DNA of 49,899 nt. It comes from an uncultured Prolixibacteraceae bacterium (GTDB lineage: Bacteria; Bacteroidota; Bacteroidia; Bacteroidales; Prolixibacteraceae). Numbering within the stretch: position 1 is the stretch's first letter; each line of letters starts with the position of its first letter. The DNA lies in the NCBI GenBank assembly GCA_903834475.1, contig CAILJH010000011.1, forward strand, positions 1 to 49,899, written 5' to 3'. The position numbers and the translations under genes are program-made. Positions 1 to 7,860 of this stretch are shown in pieces. Below the pieces are notes generated by a model. The model had not been told where the DNA came from, did not search any database, and was given only the letters and a program-made list of their open reading frames with translations.

Positions 1-366
1 CATGTTGTGTTTGACAAGATCTTAAGCAATACCGATCAGAAAGTTCAGTGGATGAATTCGCTTTCAAACGAAACGATTTATTTGGATAGCGTTCTTATTA
101 TTAAAGACGCCGATATGCTGTCATCTGCTCAGGTTATTGCTGCCAACACCATGAAAGTTTATCCAAATCCTGTTGGTTCTGCCAGCGAATTGACTGTTAG
201 TTTAACTTCTTTGAATGCAAGAGTTTCTCTCTACAATTCATTGGGACAAAAATTAATGGAAAAAACAGCCAATGGAAATATTGCTAAATTTAATGTTAGC
301 AGTTTGAATAAAGGCATGTATTTCATCCGGTTGGATAATGGAACTACTCAAAAGTTCGTTCGATAA
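1..366 (+). CDS. C-terminal end of a secreted protein with a type IX secretion sorting domain (5' end outside window)
   Basis: The reading frame is open from the first base, so only the last 121 or so residues are present. The final ~75 residues form a Por secretion-system (T9SS type A) sorting domain: a VYPNPV motif, a beta-rich stretch with SLYNSLGQKL, then GMYFIRLDNG and a basic end (KFVR). In Bacteroidota this domain directs export across the outer membrane and is usually removed. The upstream part (IYLDSVLIIKDAD) is too short to identify the functional domain. A strong intrinsic terminator follows 20 nt after the stop, so this is the last gene of its transcript. Confidence 0.85.
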   Translation, partial: HVVFDKILSNTDQKVQWMNSLSNETIYLDSVLIIKDADMLSSAQVIAANTMKVYPNPVGSASELTVSLTSLNARVSLYNSLGQKLMEKTANGNIAKFNVSSLNKGMYFIRLDNGTTQKFVR

Positions 367-387
367 TCTTTGAAATCAAATGATATG

Positions 388-422
388 AAAAGGCCCTGCG
401 ATTTCGCAGGGCCTTTTTTTTT
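388..422 (+). terminator. Intrinsic terminator after the T9SS cargo gene
   Basis: A 10-bp GC-rich stem (391-400 pairing with 405-414) with a 4-nt loop is followed by a long T run (413-422). An A run precedes the stem, so it could also work on the other strand. Confidence 0.9.
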
Positions 423-589
423 GCCCTTTCCTGTAATTGCGGCCATAAACGAATGTCTGTGAATAGTTGCATGTCATTTAAAGTCGCATAGCACAATGCC
501 ATTAAGTTAAGGAAAATATGAAATTTTTATTTAATGATTCGCAAACTATATTTCGGTGCGCTGCACCTACAATTGTCCTGACTATAAAA

Positions 590-672
590 TTTCTACAAAT
601 ATTTCGCCCCGAGCATTCGGGGCTGCTTTACCTTGATCGAAAAGGTGCGGAGCACCATGATATTTGTAGAAA
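590..672. repeat. Composite hairpin element, copy 1
   Basis: Outer arms of 13 bp (590-602 pairing with 660-672, reading TTTCTACAAATAT) enclose two smaller hairpins: a 7-bp stem at 606-623 with a 4-nt loop and a 5-bp stem at 644-656 with a 3-nt loop. The arms resemble those of the element at 1400-1463. Confidence 0.75.
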
Positions 673-1067
673 AAAAATAAGTGCCTGACGATAAGGTGCA
701 ACGCACCGGAATAATAGATGTTGCTTTAGGCTTAACTTAACAGCATTGCGCACCGGGGCGACATGTTTGAATTTACCTGGTGAATAATCCATCCATGTAA
801 ATTTCGCTCCTCCGGAGCTAGGTTTTTTTGCGTACCAATATTCTCTGCAAAGAGGTCGCTGCTCCGCAGCTTTTCCAAAAGCGACAGAGTCCCTGCCAGC
901 AGCAGGCTTGGCGAAATACTGGTAGCCCGGGGCTTTGGCGTTAGCTCTGCCGAACGGTAAGTCTGGAACGAATGTCGCCCCGAATTAACGAAAAAGTGAA
1001 ACACGTGGAATTAATTTGGGTCTGCTGAAAAACTATTCTTTGCCACGTAGTGGCTAAATCTGAATAA

Positions 1068-1095
1068 CCCCCAGTGGAGCTTGCGGAACTGGGGG
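1068..1095. repeat. Hairpin with 8-bp stem CCCCCAGT/ACTGGGGG
   Basis: Perfect 8-bp inverted repeat (1068-1075 with 1088-1095) and a 12-nt loop, preceded by TGAATAA. The same TGAATAA text recurs, inverted or direct, beside the hairpins at 1195-1213 and 1227-1239. That suggests a shared element boundary. Confidence 0.55.
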
Positions 1096-1330
1096 ATGAT
1101 GAACAAGCCACAACTCCCCCCGGAGCGGGCTGAATATCATTCTAAATACTGTTATTGAACCCTTTCAGGGCTCTGGGTTCGTCTGTCTTCTGATCCGCCA
1201 GTTTCACTGGCGGTTATTCATATTTGGTCCTTTCAGGACATGAATAATCGTGGCCACGAAATATAGCGCAAATAAAATGGACACATTGAATCAAAACATT
1301 GCACCTAAATCTGAAATTAAAATCATTGTT

Positions 1331-1561
1331 GTCCGGTTAAAATATTGTGGAAATAAAGTTTCGCTACTACGTAGCTTTAAGTCACACACAAATCACTAAT
1401 CTACAAAGATTTTGCAACTACGTTGCAGAAGGTGTGGCTGCATCGCAGCCTAATCTTTGTAGAATAATGCGGTATATGAAAAATAAGCCACGTAGTGGCG
1501 AAACCTTCCAGAAGTCTTGCTATGATTCATGATCTTAAAAATAAATATTTTTTAACCGGAC
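1331..1561. repeat. Large nested inverted repeat containing composite hairpin copy 2
   Basis: Imperfect outermost arms lie near 1331-1346 and 1544-1561 (GTCCGGTTAAAATATT against its complement with extra T). Inside them a GTTTCGC/GCGAAAC pair flanks further hairpins (1363-1375, 1487-1499). The core at 1400-1463 has 12-bp arms (TCTACAAAGATT) around two triloop hairpins (1413-1427, 1436-1450). A short open frame at 1347-1532 runs through the structure and is not a credible gene. Confidence 0.65.
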
Positions 1562-1622
1562 AGCAATGAATTAAAAACTTAAATTCTGATATGTCTGTAA
1601 TTCTATGCTTTCTCAGCTGACA

Positions 1623-3869
1623 CTAATTACTTTGCATGGAGAGTTTTTTCTCGTAAGCCGGAATGTTCGGATTATTGGGCGAAAGTTGCTTCAGCTCAGT
1701 CAGTATCTTCTTACCGTATTGATAATCCTTAAAATAGATACAGGCGTAACAAAGTGTATTTAAATATTCCGTATTCGTGTTATAATCGAAATACACTTTC
1801 TTCAGGTAATCCAACGCTTTCGGATCTTTTTTCTGAAGTAAAATATCGCCTAAAAACCGGTTGACCAGATTGGTTTCGTGAATACTGTTGGCCTGCATCA
1901 GCAATGAATAACCCTTATCAATATTGCCCGCTTTCAGGTTATTGACAGCCTCTTTAATAATTGCGCTGACATCCTGGGGGGTACGCATTATCACCGCGTC
2001 TTTTTGAATTTTTGGTGTCTCCTGCGTCAGCAAGGTTTTGTTCGAATTGTAAATTTCACTGGCTTTGGCCGTATTTCCGGTTTTGTTATAGGCCTCATAG
2101 AGTAATTTCAGGATCGATTGCTTTTGGAATTCAGGATCCATTCTGACTACTTCTTCATAATAAGGAATGGCTTTCCCGAAATTTTCCATTTTCGAATAAA
2201 TCTCTCCTGTTGTGCTCAGGATATAGATGTCCCTGTTTATTTTTAAGGCTTGCTGAAACACTTCCAAGGCCGGATCATATTTCCCTTCCTGAAACAGAAT
2301 CTTACCTGTTTCGATAAAATTATCAATTTTGTAAGGTTCAATTTTCAGGATTGCTAAATATTCCTTTGCCGCTTTATCCGGCTCGTTGTGGGCCAGATAA
2401 TATTTTGCCATAAACTTGTGCGCATGTTCAGCTGTGATGTCAGTGTACCGAACCGACTGGTAGGCAATCGAATCGACTATGCCATGCGGTTTGTAATTTT
2501 TAATGTAATTGTTCTCCACATTTTCGGGCTGAAACGGCCAGCCGGCCTTTATTTTCTGAATGCTTAATTCAGCGGTCAAACTGTCGAGCGGAGTATAACC
2601 CCAGCTATTCCTGTAATAGGCCGATGGTTTATAAAATTTCGGGTCGGTTGTGCCAATCAGTTTGCTACTTACGATTTCTGAATAGAATGCATCGGCCATC
2701 AGGAAATAACCATCGATTGTGGGATGTAAATGTTCAGTAATCAGATTGTTCCCAATGAGACCATGTGGCGATTTTTCCTCAAAAACGTGTTTCATCGGCA
2801 CCAGATGCGCTCCGTATTCCCTGGATAAATCATCGATAATCAGATTCAGATCTTCAGATGCCCTGAAACGAATGCAATCCAGATCTTTGGCGCGGTAGAA
2901 ATCGGCTTTGGCCTTTTCAAAATTGCCGGCCTTCTCAAAAGCCAGTCCTTCCTGATACACTTCCAGTGCTCGGGGATAATTCTTTGAAGCAGATGAGCCT
3001 AATGGCGGTAAATCTTTAATATTGCTGATCAATTCGCTGTAAAATACGGCAACACCCTTGGCACGCGACTTTTCTAAAATAGACTGCATGTTCTTTTTGT
3101 AATGCTCATGTGCCAGCTTGAATATCGGGCTGTTATACTCAACATCCTTATTGGTGGCTATCTTTTGCATCATGGTCCCGGATTGCTGGGAATCGGCCGG
3201 GTTTTTACCCATGATGAACCGTTGCGTACCGAAAATAATCTCACGGATTAACTGATAAGTTTTGAATTCAAGCATATTCAGGTGAAGGATTTTGAGCCAC
3301 CTCATTTGACCTAATGCTTCTTTGGAAGCAATGCCCAGTCCTCCATAAAATTCATTGTGTCCGCCATAGATCAGGATGGCATCCGGCTGTGCTTTCAGTA
3401 TTTCGTCCACCTTATCCTGAAAAGCATAACTGTTGATGGCCGTCATGGCAGTATTTACGATTTCAATCTGCTTATCGGGATAACTATCCTGAAGTCTGGC
3501 CTGAAGTATTCGGGAAAACATGATACCTGAAGTATATGGAAATCCGGCGGTAGTCGAACTTCCAATAACGAAAATCCGGTATCCGTTTTTCGGTTTTTCC
3601 TTTAGGAAGATATCATTATGAGGAATCATCGACGGAAGGTTATAGAAATATTTCTTTCCGTAATCGGGGTTGATTTTGTAGTATTGCTTACCAAATAAAT
3701 TGAAATCTGTAAAGAGCTTGTAATTCGAGCCATAATTCACCGACCTCAAGGTCACTTCAATCAACAGAAGAAAGATCAGGGGAATTAAAATAAGGAAGAG
3801 TGAGAAAATCAGTTTCTTCTTTGGACTTATCGGATCGGTTTTCTGGTTGGTTTTCTTAATGTTGCCCAT
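1623..3869 (-). CDS. Membrane-anchored SGNH/GDSL-type hydrolase with C-terminal TPR repeats
   Basis: The protein has 748 residues. A lysine-rich N-terminus precedes one strongly hydrophobic segment (about 21-41), probably a signal anchor, so the bulk should lie in the periplasm. Residues ~97-400 look like an SGNH esterase. VIGSSTTAG (~101-109) is block I with Ser105 as likely nucleophile, YGGHNE (168-173) carries the block III Asn, and TEHLHPTIDGY (~385) fits the block V His. From ~470 onward the sequence is TPR-like, with repeated A/L/Y helix pairs such as YLAILKIEPYKIDNF. SGNH domains of this kind often remove acetyl groups from polysaccharides, but no substrate is evident. It stands alone, with the hairpin block downstream and a short gap to a nitroreductase gene upstream. 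Confidence 0.8.
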   Translation of the reverse strand: MGNIKKTNQKTDPISPKKKLIFSLFLILIPLIFLLLIEVTLRSVNYGSNYKLFTDFNLFGKQYYKINPDYGKKYFYNLPSMIPHNDIFLKEKPKNGYRIFVIGSSTTAGFPYTSGIMFSRILQARLQDSYPDKQIEIVNTAMTAINSYAFQDKVDEILKAQPDAILIYGGHNEFYGGLGIASKEALGQMRWLKILHLNMLEFKTYQLIREIIFGTQRFIMGKNPADSQQSGTMMQKIATNKDVEYNSPIFKLAHEHYKKNMQSILEKSRAKGVAVFYSELISNIKDLPPLGSSASKNYPRALEVYQEGLAFEKAGNFEKAKADFYRAKDLDCIRFRASEDLNLIIDDLSREYGAHLVPMKHVFEEKSPHGLIGNNLITEHLHPTIDGYFLMADAFYSEIVSSKLIGTTDPKFYKPSAYYRNSWGYTPLDSLTAELSIQKIKAGWPFQPENVENNYIKNYKPHGIVDSIAYQSVRYTDITAEHAHKFMAKYYLAHNEPDKAAKEYLAILKIEPYKIDNFIETGKILFQEGKYDPALEVFQQALKINRDIYILSTTGEIYSKMENFGKAIPYYEEVVRMDPEFQKQSILKLLYEAYNKTGNTAKASEIYNSNKTLLTQETPKIQKDAVIMRTPQDVSAIIKEAVNNLKAGNIDKGYSLLMQANSIHETNLVNRFLGDILLQKKDPKALDYLKKVYFDYNTNTEYLNTLCYACIYFKDYQYGKKILTELKQLSPNNPNIPAYEKKLSMQSN

Positions 3870-3979
3870 GGCTTCTATACAATTAAATAGCTGTGATGAT
3901 TAGAATGGTGGCAAATTTAATTTATTTACCATGTTATCCAAAATCCCGTTTGAAGGTTCACTTGAATTCAATCTTGAAA

Positions 3980-4498
3980 TCAGTATTGGTCTGAATGAAT
4001 CCTGCTGAAATCAAGATCAGTAAAAGGTCTTCCTGAAATGGATTGTTGGGAGTAACCGATGGAAATAATGCTCAGAACCCGGAATTCTTCAGGAATATTC
4101 AAGGTTTCTTTCACATAGGTTTCGCTTGGTTTTTGCTCGCTGTGAGCACGTCCGCGAATTTGTATCCAACAGCTTCCAAGTCCCAGTGAAAGTGCTGTAA
4201 TCTGCAGCAGAATGGATGCAATGGAACAATCTTCGACCCAGGCAACGGTTTGGCTTTCGTCGGCAAGTATTACAACAGCCAATGTTGCAGTTTGCAGAGC
4301 GCTTGCACCCGTCAATTTGCAGTTTGCCAGTTTTTCAATGACCGACTTATCGCTAACAAAGATAAACTGACTGGCATTCGAATTCTTTGAGGTAGGTGCC
4401 CGAAGAACAGCTTCCTTTAGCAATTCAATTTTTTCTGCTTCAGGGATTTGCTCAGTAAATTTCCTGATGCTTCGGCGCTTGCGTAAAAGGTCAATCAT
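3980..4498 (-). CDS. Nitroreductase-family flavoprotein
   Basis: A 172-residue FMN-dependent oxidoreductase of the nitroreductase superfamily. It opens with the family signature RKRRSIRKF (FMN phosphate-binding arginines) and APTSKNSNASQF. The middle GLGSCWIQIRGR helix-loop and the late NIPEEFRVLSIISIGY segment are also typical. The short length matches the minimal single-domain subfamily. Members reduce nitro-compounds, quinones or flavins with NAD(P)H, and the physiological substrate cannot be read from sequence. The start ATG is the first in the frame. It is divergent from the lipoprotein gene at 4595. Confidence 0.88.
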   Translation of the reverse strand: MIDLLRKRRSIRKFTEQIPEAEKIELLKEAVLRAPTSKNSNASQFIFVSDKSVIEKLANCKLTGASALQTATLAVVILADESQTVAWVEDCSIASILLQITALSLGLGSCWIQIRGRAHSEQKPSETYVKETLNIPEEFRVLSIISIGYSQQSISGRPFTDLDFSRIHSDQY

Positions 4499-4594
4499 CG
4501 TTATTTTGATTAAGTTTCCTGCAAAACAAAAGAAAATGCATTACTTCAGGCAACTAATTTTGTGTTTCATTCATCTACATAGAAAAGATTTAAC

Positions 4595-5056
4595 ATGTTC
4601 AGGAAAATTTCAATACTGGTTTTAGTCATTTATGTGTTTTTATCGTGTCGTCACGAACAGGTTACTGAGGATAGTGTCCCGAATTCTATGTCAATAAAAA
4701 CCGGTACTATCTGCGGCTGGTGTTCAAAAGACGATACGTTGTCAATAAAGGGAAATGCCGTCCGATATATCAATTTCTGGGATTGCAGAACCAATCAGTC
4801 GCTTGAAAAGAAAGGTATTCTATCGGCTTTGGAATGGAATGCTTTGGTTGCAAAACTTGACTTTGAAGAACTTAAGAAACTGAATCTGAATTCGTGCAAC
4901 TATTGTGCTGACGGCTGTGATGAATGGCTTCTCATCGAAAAAGGATCTGAATCACATTACATCCGTTTTGGTAAAGATGATCCTGAACTCAAGCCGATCA
5001 AATCATTTCTGGATGACTTATACCTGATTAAGGCCAGATATTCAGGAGATAAATGA
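4595..5056 (+). CDS. Small cysteine-rich lipoprotein, function unknown
   Basis: A 153-residue protein with a lipoprotein signal peptide: MFRK, a hydrophobic stretch, then lipobox FLSC with Cys18 as the lipidated residue. The mature part contains two close cysteine groups, CGWC (~40-43) and a CNYC...C cluster (~102-109), plus another Cys near 64. Two CxxC-like pairs could bind a metal or form disulfides. The pattern GTICGWCSKDDTLSIKG at the start of the mature domain is reminiscent of short Bacteroidota lipoproteins without assigned function, and I do not recognise the family. Its last 15 nt overlap, tail to tail, the end of the wbqC-like gene. No terminator is visible between them. Confidence 0.75.
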   Translation: MFRKISILVLVIYVFLSCRHEQVTEDSVPNSMSIKTGTICGWCSKDDTLSIKGNAVRYINFWDCRTNQSLEKKGILSALEWNALVAKLDFEELKKLNLNSCNYCADGCDEWLLIEKGSESHYIRFGKDDPELKPIKSFLDDLYLIKARYSGDK

Positions 5057-5686
5057 ATCAAGTAAATGCTGATGTGCCGAAGGTCCTTCGTTAAAGAGCA
5101 GATCCAGAATGCTTAAATCAGGGACAAAACCGAATTTTTCAGAAAAAACCTGGGTATAGGATTGAGCGGCAAATTCAGGATCATCGGCGTTCTTATGCGC
5201 TTTCGGATTGATTTTCTCCCTTAAATTCATACAATTTTCCGGAGGGTGTTCGAAATCATCTGTCAGTTTCAACGTCACCGGTATTTCCAGAATTTCCAGA
5301 ATCGTTTCAGTAATGTGCTGGTTGTAGTCGAGCAGGTATTTTGATTTTTTCAGGAAGAAGGTTTGCAGATCGTCGGCATAATATTCGAAGAAAGGAGAGG
5401 AGTTGTAGGCCGAAAAGATGGTTCGCCAATGATTTCGCTGCCACTCTTCGTCGTATGAAATGCGCAGGTCTTTGATCCTGATTTTCTGTTCACGGCCTTT
5501 TTCAACCGGCACAATCAGCGAAATCGGGCCATTGGCTCCCAGAATAACCGCTCGGTTCCGGTAAGTTTGTTTGATAAAATTTTCGTGCTGTTCGATGTAA
5601 ACTTCAGGATAAACAGCCAGTTTCGAGAAATACCTGACGGGCGCGAAATAGGCAGTACTCAATAAAATCCCCTGTGAATGTGCCAT
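5042..5686 (-). CDS. WbqC-family protein
   Basis: A 214-residue cytoplasmic protein that matches the WbqC-like family. It begins with GILLSTAYFAPVRYFSKLA, continues with a QTYRNRAVILGANGPISLIVPV strand and has the conserved EEWQRNHWRTIFSAYNSSPFFEYY block. WbqC proteins are often found in surface-polysaccharide clusters and in Bacteroidota core genomes near lepB and dapB, as here (about 2 kb away). The biochemical role of the family is not settled. The start codon is 2 nt downstream of the stop of the LapA-like gene, so the two are probably co-transcribed, with the LapA-like gene first. Confidence 0.85.
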   Translation of the reverse strand: MAHSQGILLSTAYFAPVRYFSKLAVYPEVYIEQHENFIKQTYRNRAVILGANGPISLIVPVEKGREQKIRIKDLRISYDEEWQRNHWRTIFSAYNSSPFFEYYADDLQTFFLKKSKYLLDYNQHITETILEILEIPVTLKLTDDFEHPPENCMNLREKINPKAHKNADDPEFAAQSYTQVFSEKFGFVPDLSILDLLFNEGPSAHQHLLDSFIS

Positions 5687-5688
5687 GT

Positions 5689-6018
5689 TTATTCGTTAAA
5701 AAAGCCACCCTTGTATTCGCTGCCCATGCTAACACCTTCAGAATCTACCAACTCATCTTTCGTGGCGATAATTTCTTCGCTTTTCTTCAGTTCGGTCACG
5801 ACTTTTTTGAGTTCCCGTTTAAGCTTTAATATTCGTGGAAGCTGCATCATGGAGGCGAGTAGAAAACCAAAAATCAAGCCGGAAAGCAGAATATATACTA
5901 CCGGAACATCAGTAATTTCCCAATGGAAAAACTTGAGGTTCAGCAGTATTTGATTCTGAACGGTAAATATCACCAACAGAACGGCGAGTATAAAAAACAC
6001 AATAACTTTCCAGGACAT
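5689..6018 (-). CDS. LapA/DUF1049-type small inner-membrane protein
   Basis: A 109-residue protein with two membrane helices (about 4-20 and 40-58) separated by a short loop containing VQNQILLNLKFFHWEI. It then has a basic, helical cytoplasmic tail (LKLKRELKKVVTELKKSEE) likely to form a coiled coil. This layout is that of LapA (lipopolysaccharide assembly protein A domain), a small partner of envelope assembly factors in proteobacteria. Its function in Bacteroidota is less clear. The stop codon lies 2 nt before the WbqC-like start, suggesting one transcript. Confidence 0.8.
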   Translation of the reverse strand: MSWKVIVFFILAVLLVIFTVQNQILLNLKFFHWEITDVPVVYILLSGLIFGFLLASMMQLPRILKLKRELKKVVTELKKSEEIIATKDELVDSEGVSMGSEYKGGFFNE

Positions 6019-6302
6019 GAGAATCTTCTTTAGGACACAATGATAACTAAAAGGCCGTAGAAGAGCAAATTGATTTTAGCGTGAGCTTGTAATTCAGCGA
6101 AATACAAATACTTTCTTTGATGGGATTTGTTGCCTTGATCGGAACAGATCAGCAGATTTATCAATAGAATAGGAACAATAATCGAAAATGAACCTGATGA
6201 AAGTTGTTTGACTGAAAACGTAAATAATCCTGTTTTGTATGCTGTCTGAAAAGAATAGTTGTAACTTTAATATCTGCAAATCACAATAATTAGAAATCTG
6301 AT

Positions 6303-7109
6303 ATGAAAGCAAAGATACCTGTGACCTTGATTTTGCTGTTTGTGGCGACTATGCTTATTGCACAGGAAAAGTTTGAAGACAAACTCCTTAAACGGGATGG
6401 TCAGATTATCAGTTGCAAAGTTCGTGAAATTGGCGATGATGAAATAAAATATTCCGAGGAAGGAATGCGCAGCGATATACTCATCGGGATCGATAAAAAC
6501 AAGGTGGCTTCCATTGTTTTTGCTGACGGCCGCGAAATGAAAATGGCCGATTCGATGAGCAGCAGTGTGAATTATGCAACACAGCGAAGAAATGCATTGA
6601 AGGTAAATGCCTTTCTTCCAATCAGTGGCGCATTCGAACTTGGATATGAAAGGAGTTTAGTTCCCGGAAGAAGCATTGAAGGTTCATTGGGTATAATTTA
6701 TTCAGGAATTGATCAGGGAACCGATATGGACGCCTCCGGAGTCTTCTTAAAAGTTGGATACAAATTCATCCGGGATCCTGATTTTTATCTCAAAGGAATG
6801 CGGTATGCTCATATCCTGAAAGGAGGATATGTCAAACCTGAGTTGGCTTTTACGACGTTCAATTTTAGTTCCTATGATGCTTCAGGTCAAAATTCTCCAA
6901 ATCATCGGGAAAGTTTGGCCCGATTTGCTGTTTTGCTCAACCTCGGAAAGCAGGTGGTTTTTGATAATCGTTTTCTTTTCGACTGGTTTGTTGGTGCAGG
7001 TTATATGTTGGGTGGAACTGAAGGAACGTACCGGTATTTTGCATTTATTGGTGACGAAAGCTCCTCTTTTGTAATGACCGGCGGAATTCGGGTTGGACTG
7101 CTTTTTTAA
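6303..7109 (+). CDS. Predicted outer-membrane beta-barrel protein with an N-terminal beta domain
   Basis: A 268-residue protein with a signal peptide (MKAKIPVTLILLFVATMLIAQ, likely cut near residue 20). Residues ~22-85 form a charged beta-rich domain (KRDGQIISCKVREIGDDEIKY) of the type found at the front of many Bacteroidota envelope proteins. Residues ~95-268 show alternating strands rich in Gly, Tyr and Phe and end on an aromatic residue (GGIRVGLLF), the usual signal of a small barrel. No enzyme motif is visible. It is monocistronic, and a 750-bp palindrome-rich gap follows. Confidence 0.75.
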   Translation: MKAKIPVTLILLFVATMLIAQEKFEDKLLKRDGQIISCKVREIGDDEIKYSEEGMRSDILIGIDKNKVASIVFADGREMKMADSMSSSVNYATQRRNALKVNAFLPISGAFELGYERSLVPGRSIEGSLGIIYSGIDQGTDMDASGVFLKVGYKFIRDPDFYLKGMRYAHILKGGYVKPELAFTTFNFSSYDASGQNSPNHRESLARFAVLLNLGKQVVFDNRFLFDWFVGAGYMLGGTEGTYRYFAFIGDESSSFVMTGGIRVGLLF

Positions 7110-7860
7110 TCCGACAGATCGATAGGATCAATCGGAAAACTTGTGGGGTAAAAAGGATCAAATCATATTAATACGTGTGATTTTTAATTTCTGATTTAAG
7201 CTCAATAAAAAGATTTCTTACCTTTTTAAGCCCTGTCCTGCAGCCGGACGGGCTGTTACTTTTCCCTACAGCTGGAAAAAATAATCAGACCGATGTATCG
7301 GGCCGCCGCCGCTGAAGGATAAAAAGCTAAAAACCGAATCCGTTCAGCTTCCCGATAGCTATCGGGACCAAACTCCTCACCCGAGTACTCGGGTTCGTCA
7401 AACAGAGAAATTTTCTTAACGCCCACGTCTTCAGTTTTTTTTAACGCTTTTTCTCCTTAGGCGGTTCAAAGCATTGCAATTCAGTGAACCGTCCTGTTAG
7501 TTCGAGTTTATCTTGTTCGAAGCGAGTGCGAGGGCCGTCAAAACGCCCGGCCGAGGGTTCGTTTTGACATCCCGAGGACTCAGGATTGCTTACTTTTCAT
7601 CCCCGCCTGCCGCGGGCAGGGATTGGAAAAGTAAGTGCCAATCCGGCCTGAGGATGGAAAAGTGATTTGAAATTGAATTTTCTAAATTACTCCACGACAA
7701 AATGACGTAAAACCAATTCCTGTTTTAAAATACAAAAAGGATAACTTTTCGGGTTATCCTTTTTGTATTTATTTCTCAGTTTTCATTTTTCGCAAAAATC
7801 CAGCTCAAAGCTATTTCTGGCTTTCCCCCTGCGGGGGAACGGGAAGGGGGCTTGTTTTTT
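7110..7860. repeat. Gene-free 750-bp stretch with several palindromes
   Basis: No gene is supportable here. Perfect or near-perfect palindromes occur at 7350-7367 (TCCCGATAGCTATCGGGA) and 7379-7394 (ACCCGAGTACTCGGGT). Stem-loops occur at 7462-7491 (7-bp stem), 7537-7568 (9-bp stem) and 7588-7635 (9-bp stem CTTACTTTT/AAAAGTAAG around a GC-rich core at 7606-7620). The two CCCGA palindromes look like dispersed repeats seen in many Bacteroidota genomes (recollection, not searched). The end carries a terminator at 7732-7766. Confidence 0.6.
7732..7766. terminator. Strong hairpin terminator between convergent transcripts
   Basis: A perfect 14-bp stem (7732-7745 with 7753-7766) with a 7-nt loop has A and T runs within its base, so it could terminate in either direction. 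It lies downstream of the minus-strand lepB gene and of the plus-strand barrel gene. Confidence 0.85.

Larger units (their letters stand above)
423..1622. repeat. Gene-free block of 1.2 kb made largely of small hairpins and nested inverted repeats
   Basis: No convincing gene was found here. The block holds many perfect 4-8 bp stems closed by three-base loops. Examples are GGTGC/GCACC stems at 555-567, 644-656 and 695-707; GCCAC/GTGGC at 1042-1054 and 1487-1499; and others at 806-818, 858-870, 1160-1170, 1195-1213, 1227-1239, 1363-1375, 1413-1427 and 1436-1450. Several sit in pairs inside longer inverted repeats. The architecture resembles REP/REPIN-type elements that IS200-like (RAYT) transposases spread in Bacteroidota. 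No such transposase is in the window, so that link is inference. Confidence 0.7.

Noticed and set aside
732..1004. 90-residue open frame on the minus strand
   Set aside because: It runs through palindromic repeats, has no recognisable family and overlaps several stem-loops; its composition follows the repeats.
1347..1532. 61-residue open frame on the plus strand
   Set aside because: It lies wholly inside the nested inverted repeat, and its codons are the hairpin arms.
590..1561. CRISPR array
   Set aside because: Repeats are palindromic pairs of unequal sequence and spacing, with no uniform direct repeats or spacers and no cas genes.
6094..6312. 72-residue open frame on the minus strand
   Set aside because: AT-rich intergenic sequence, no family, and it overlaps the start of the barrel-protein gene on the other strand.
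7110..7860. Decayed insertion sequence
   Set aside because: No transposase-like reading frame, terminal inverted repeats or target duplications could be recognised; only palindromes are seen.
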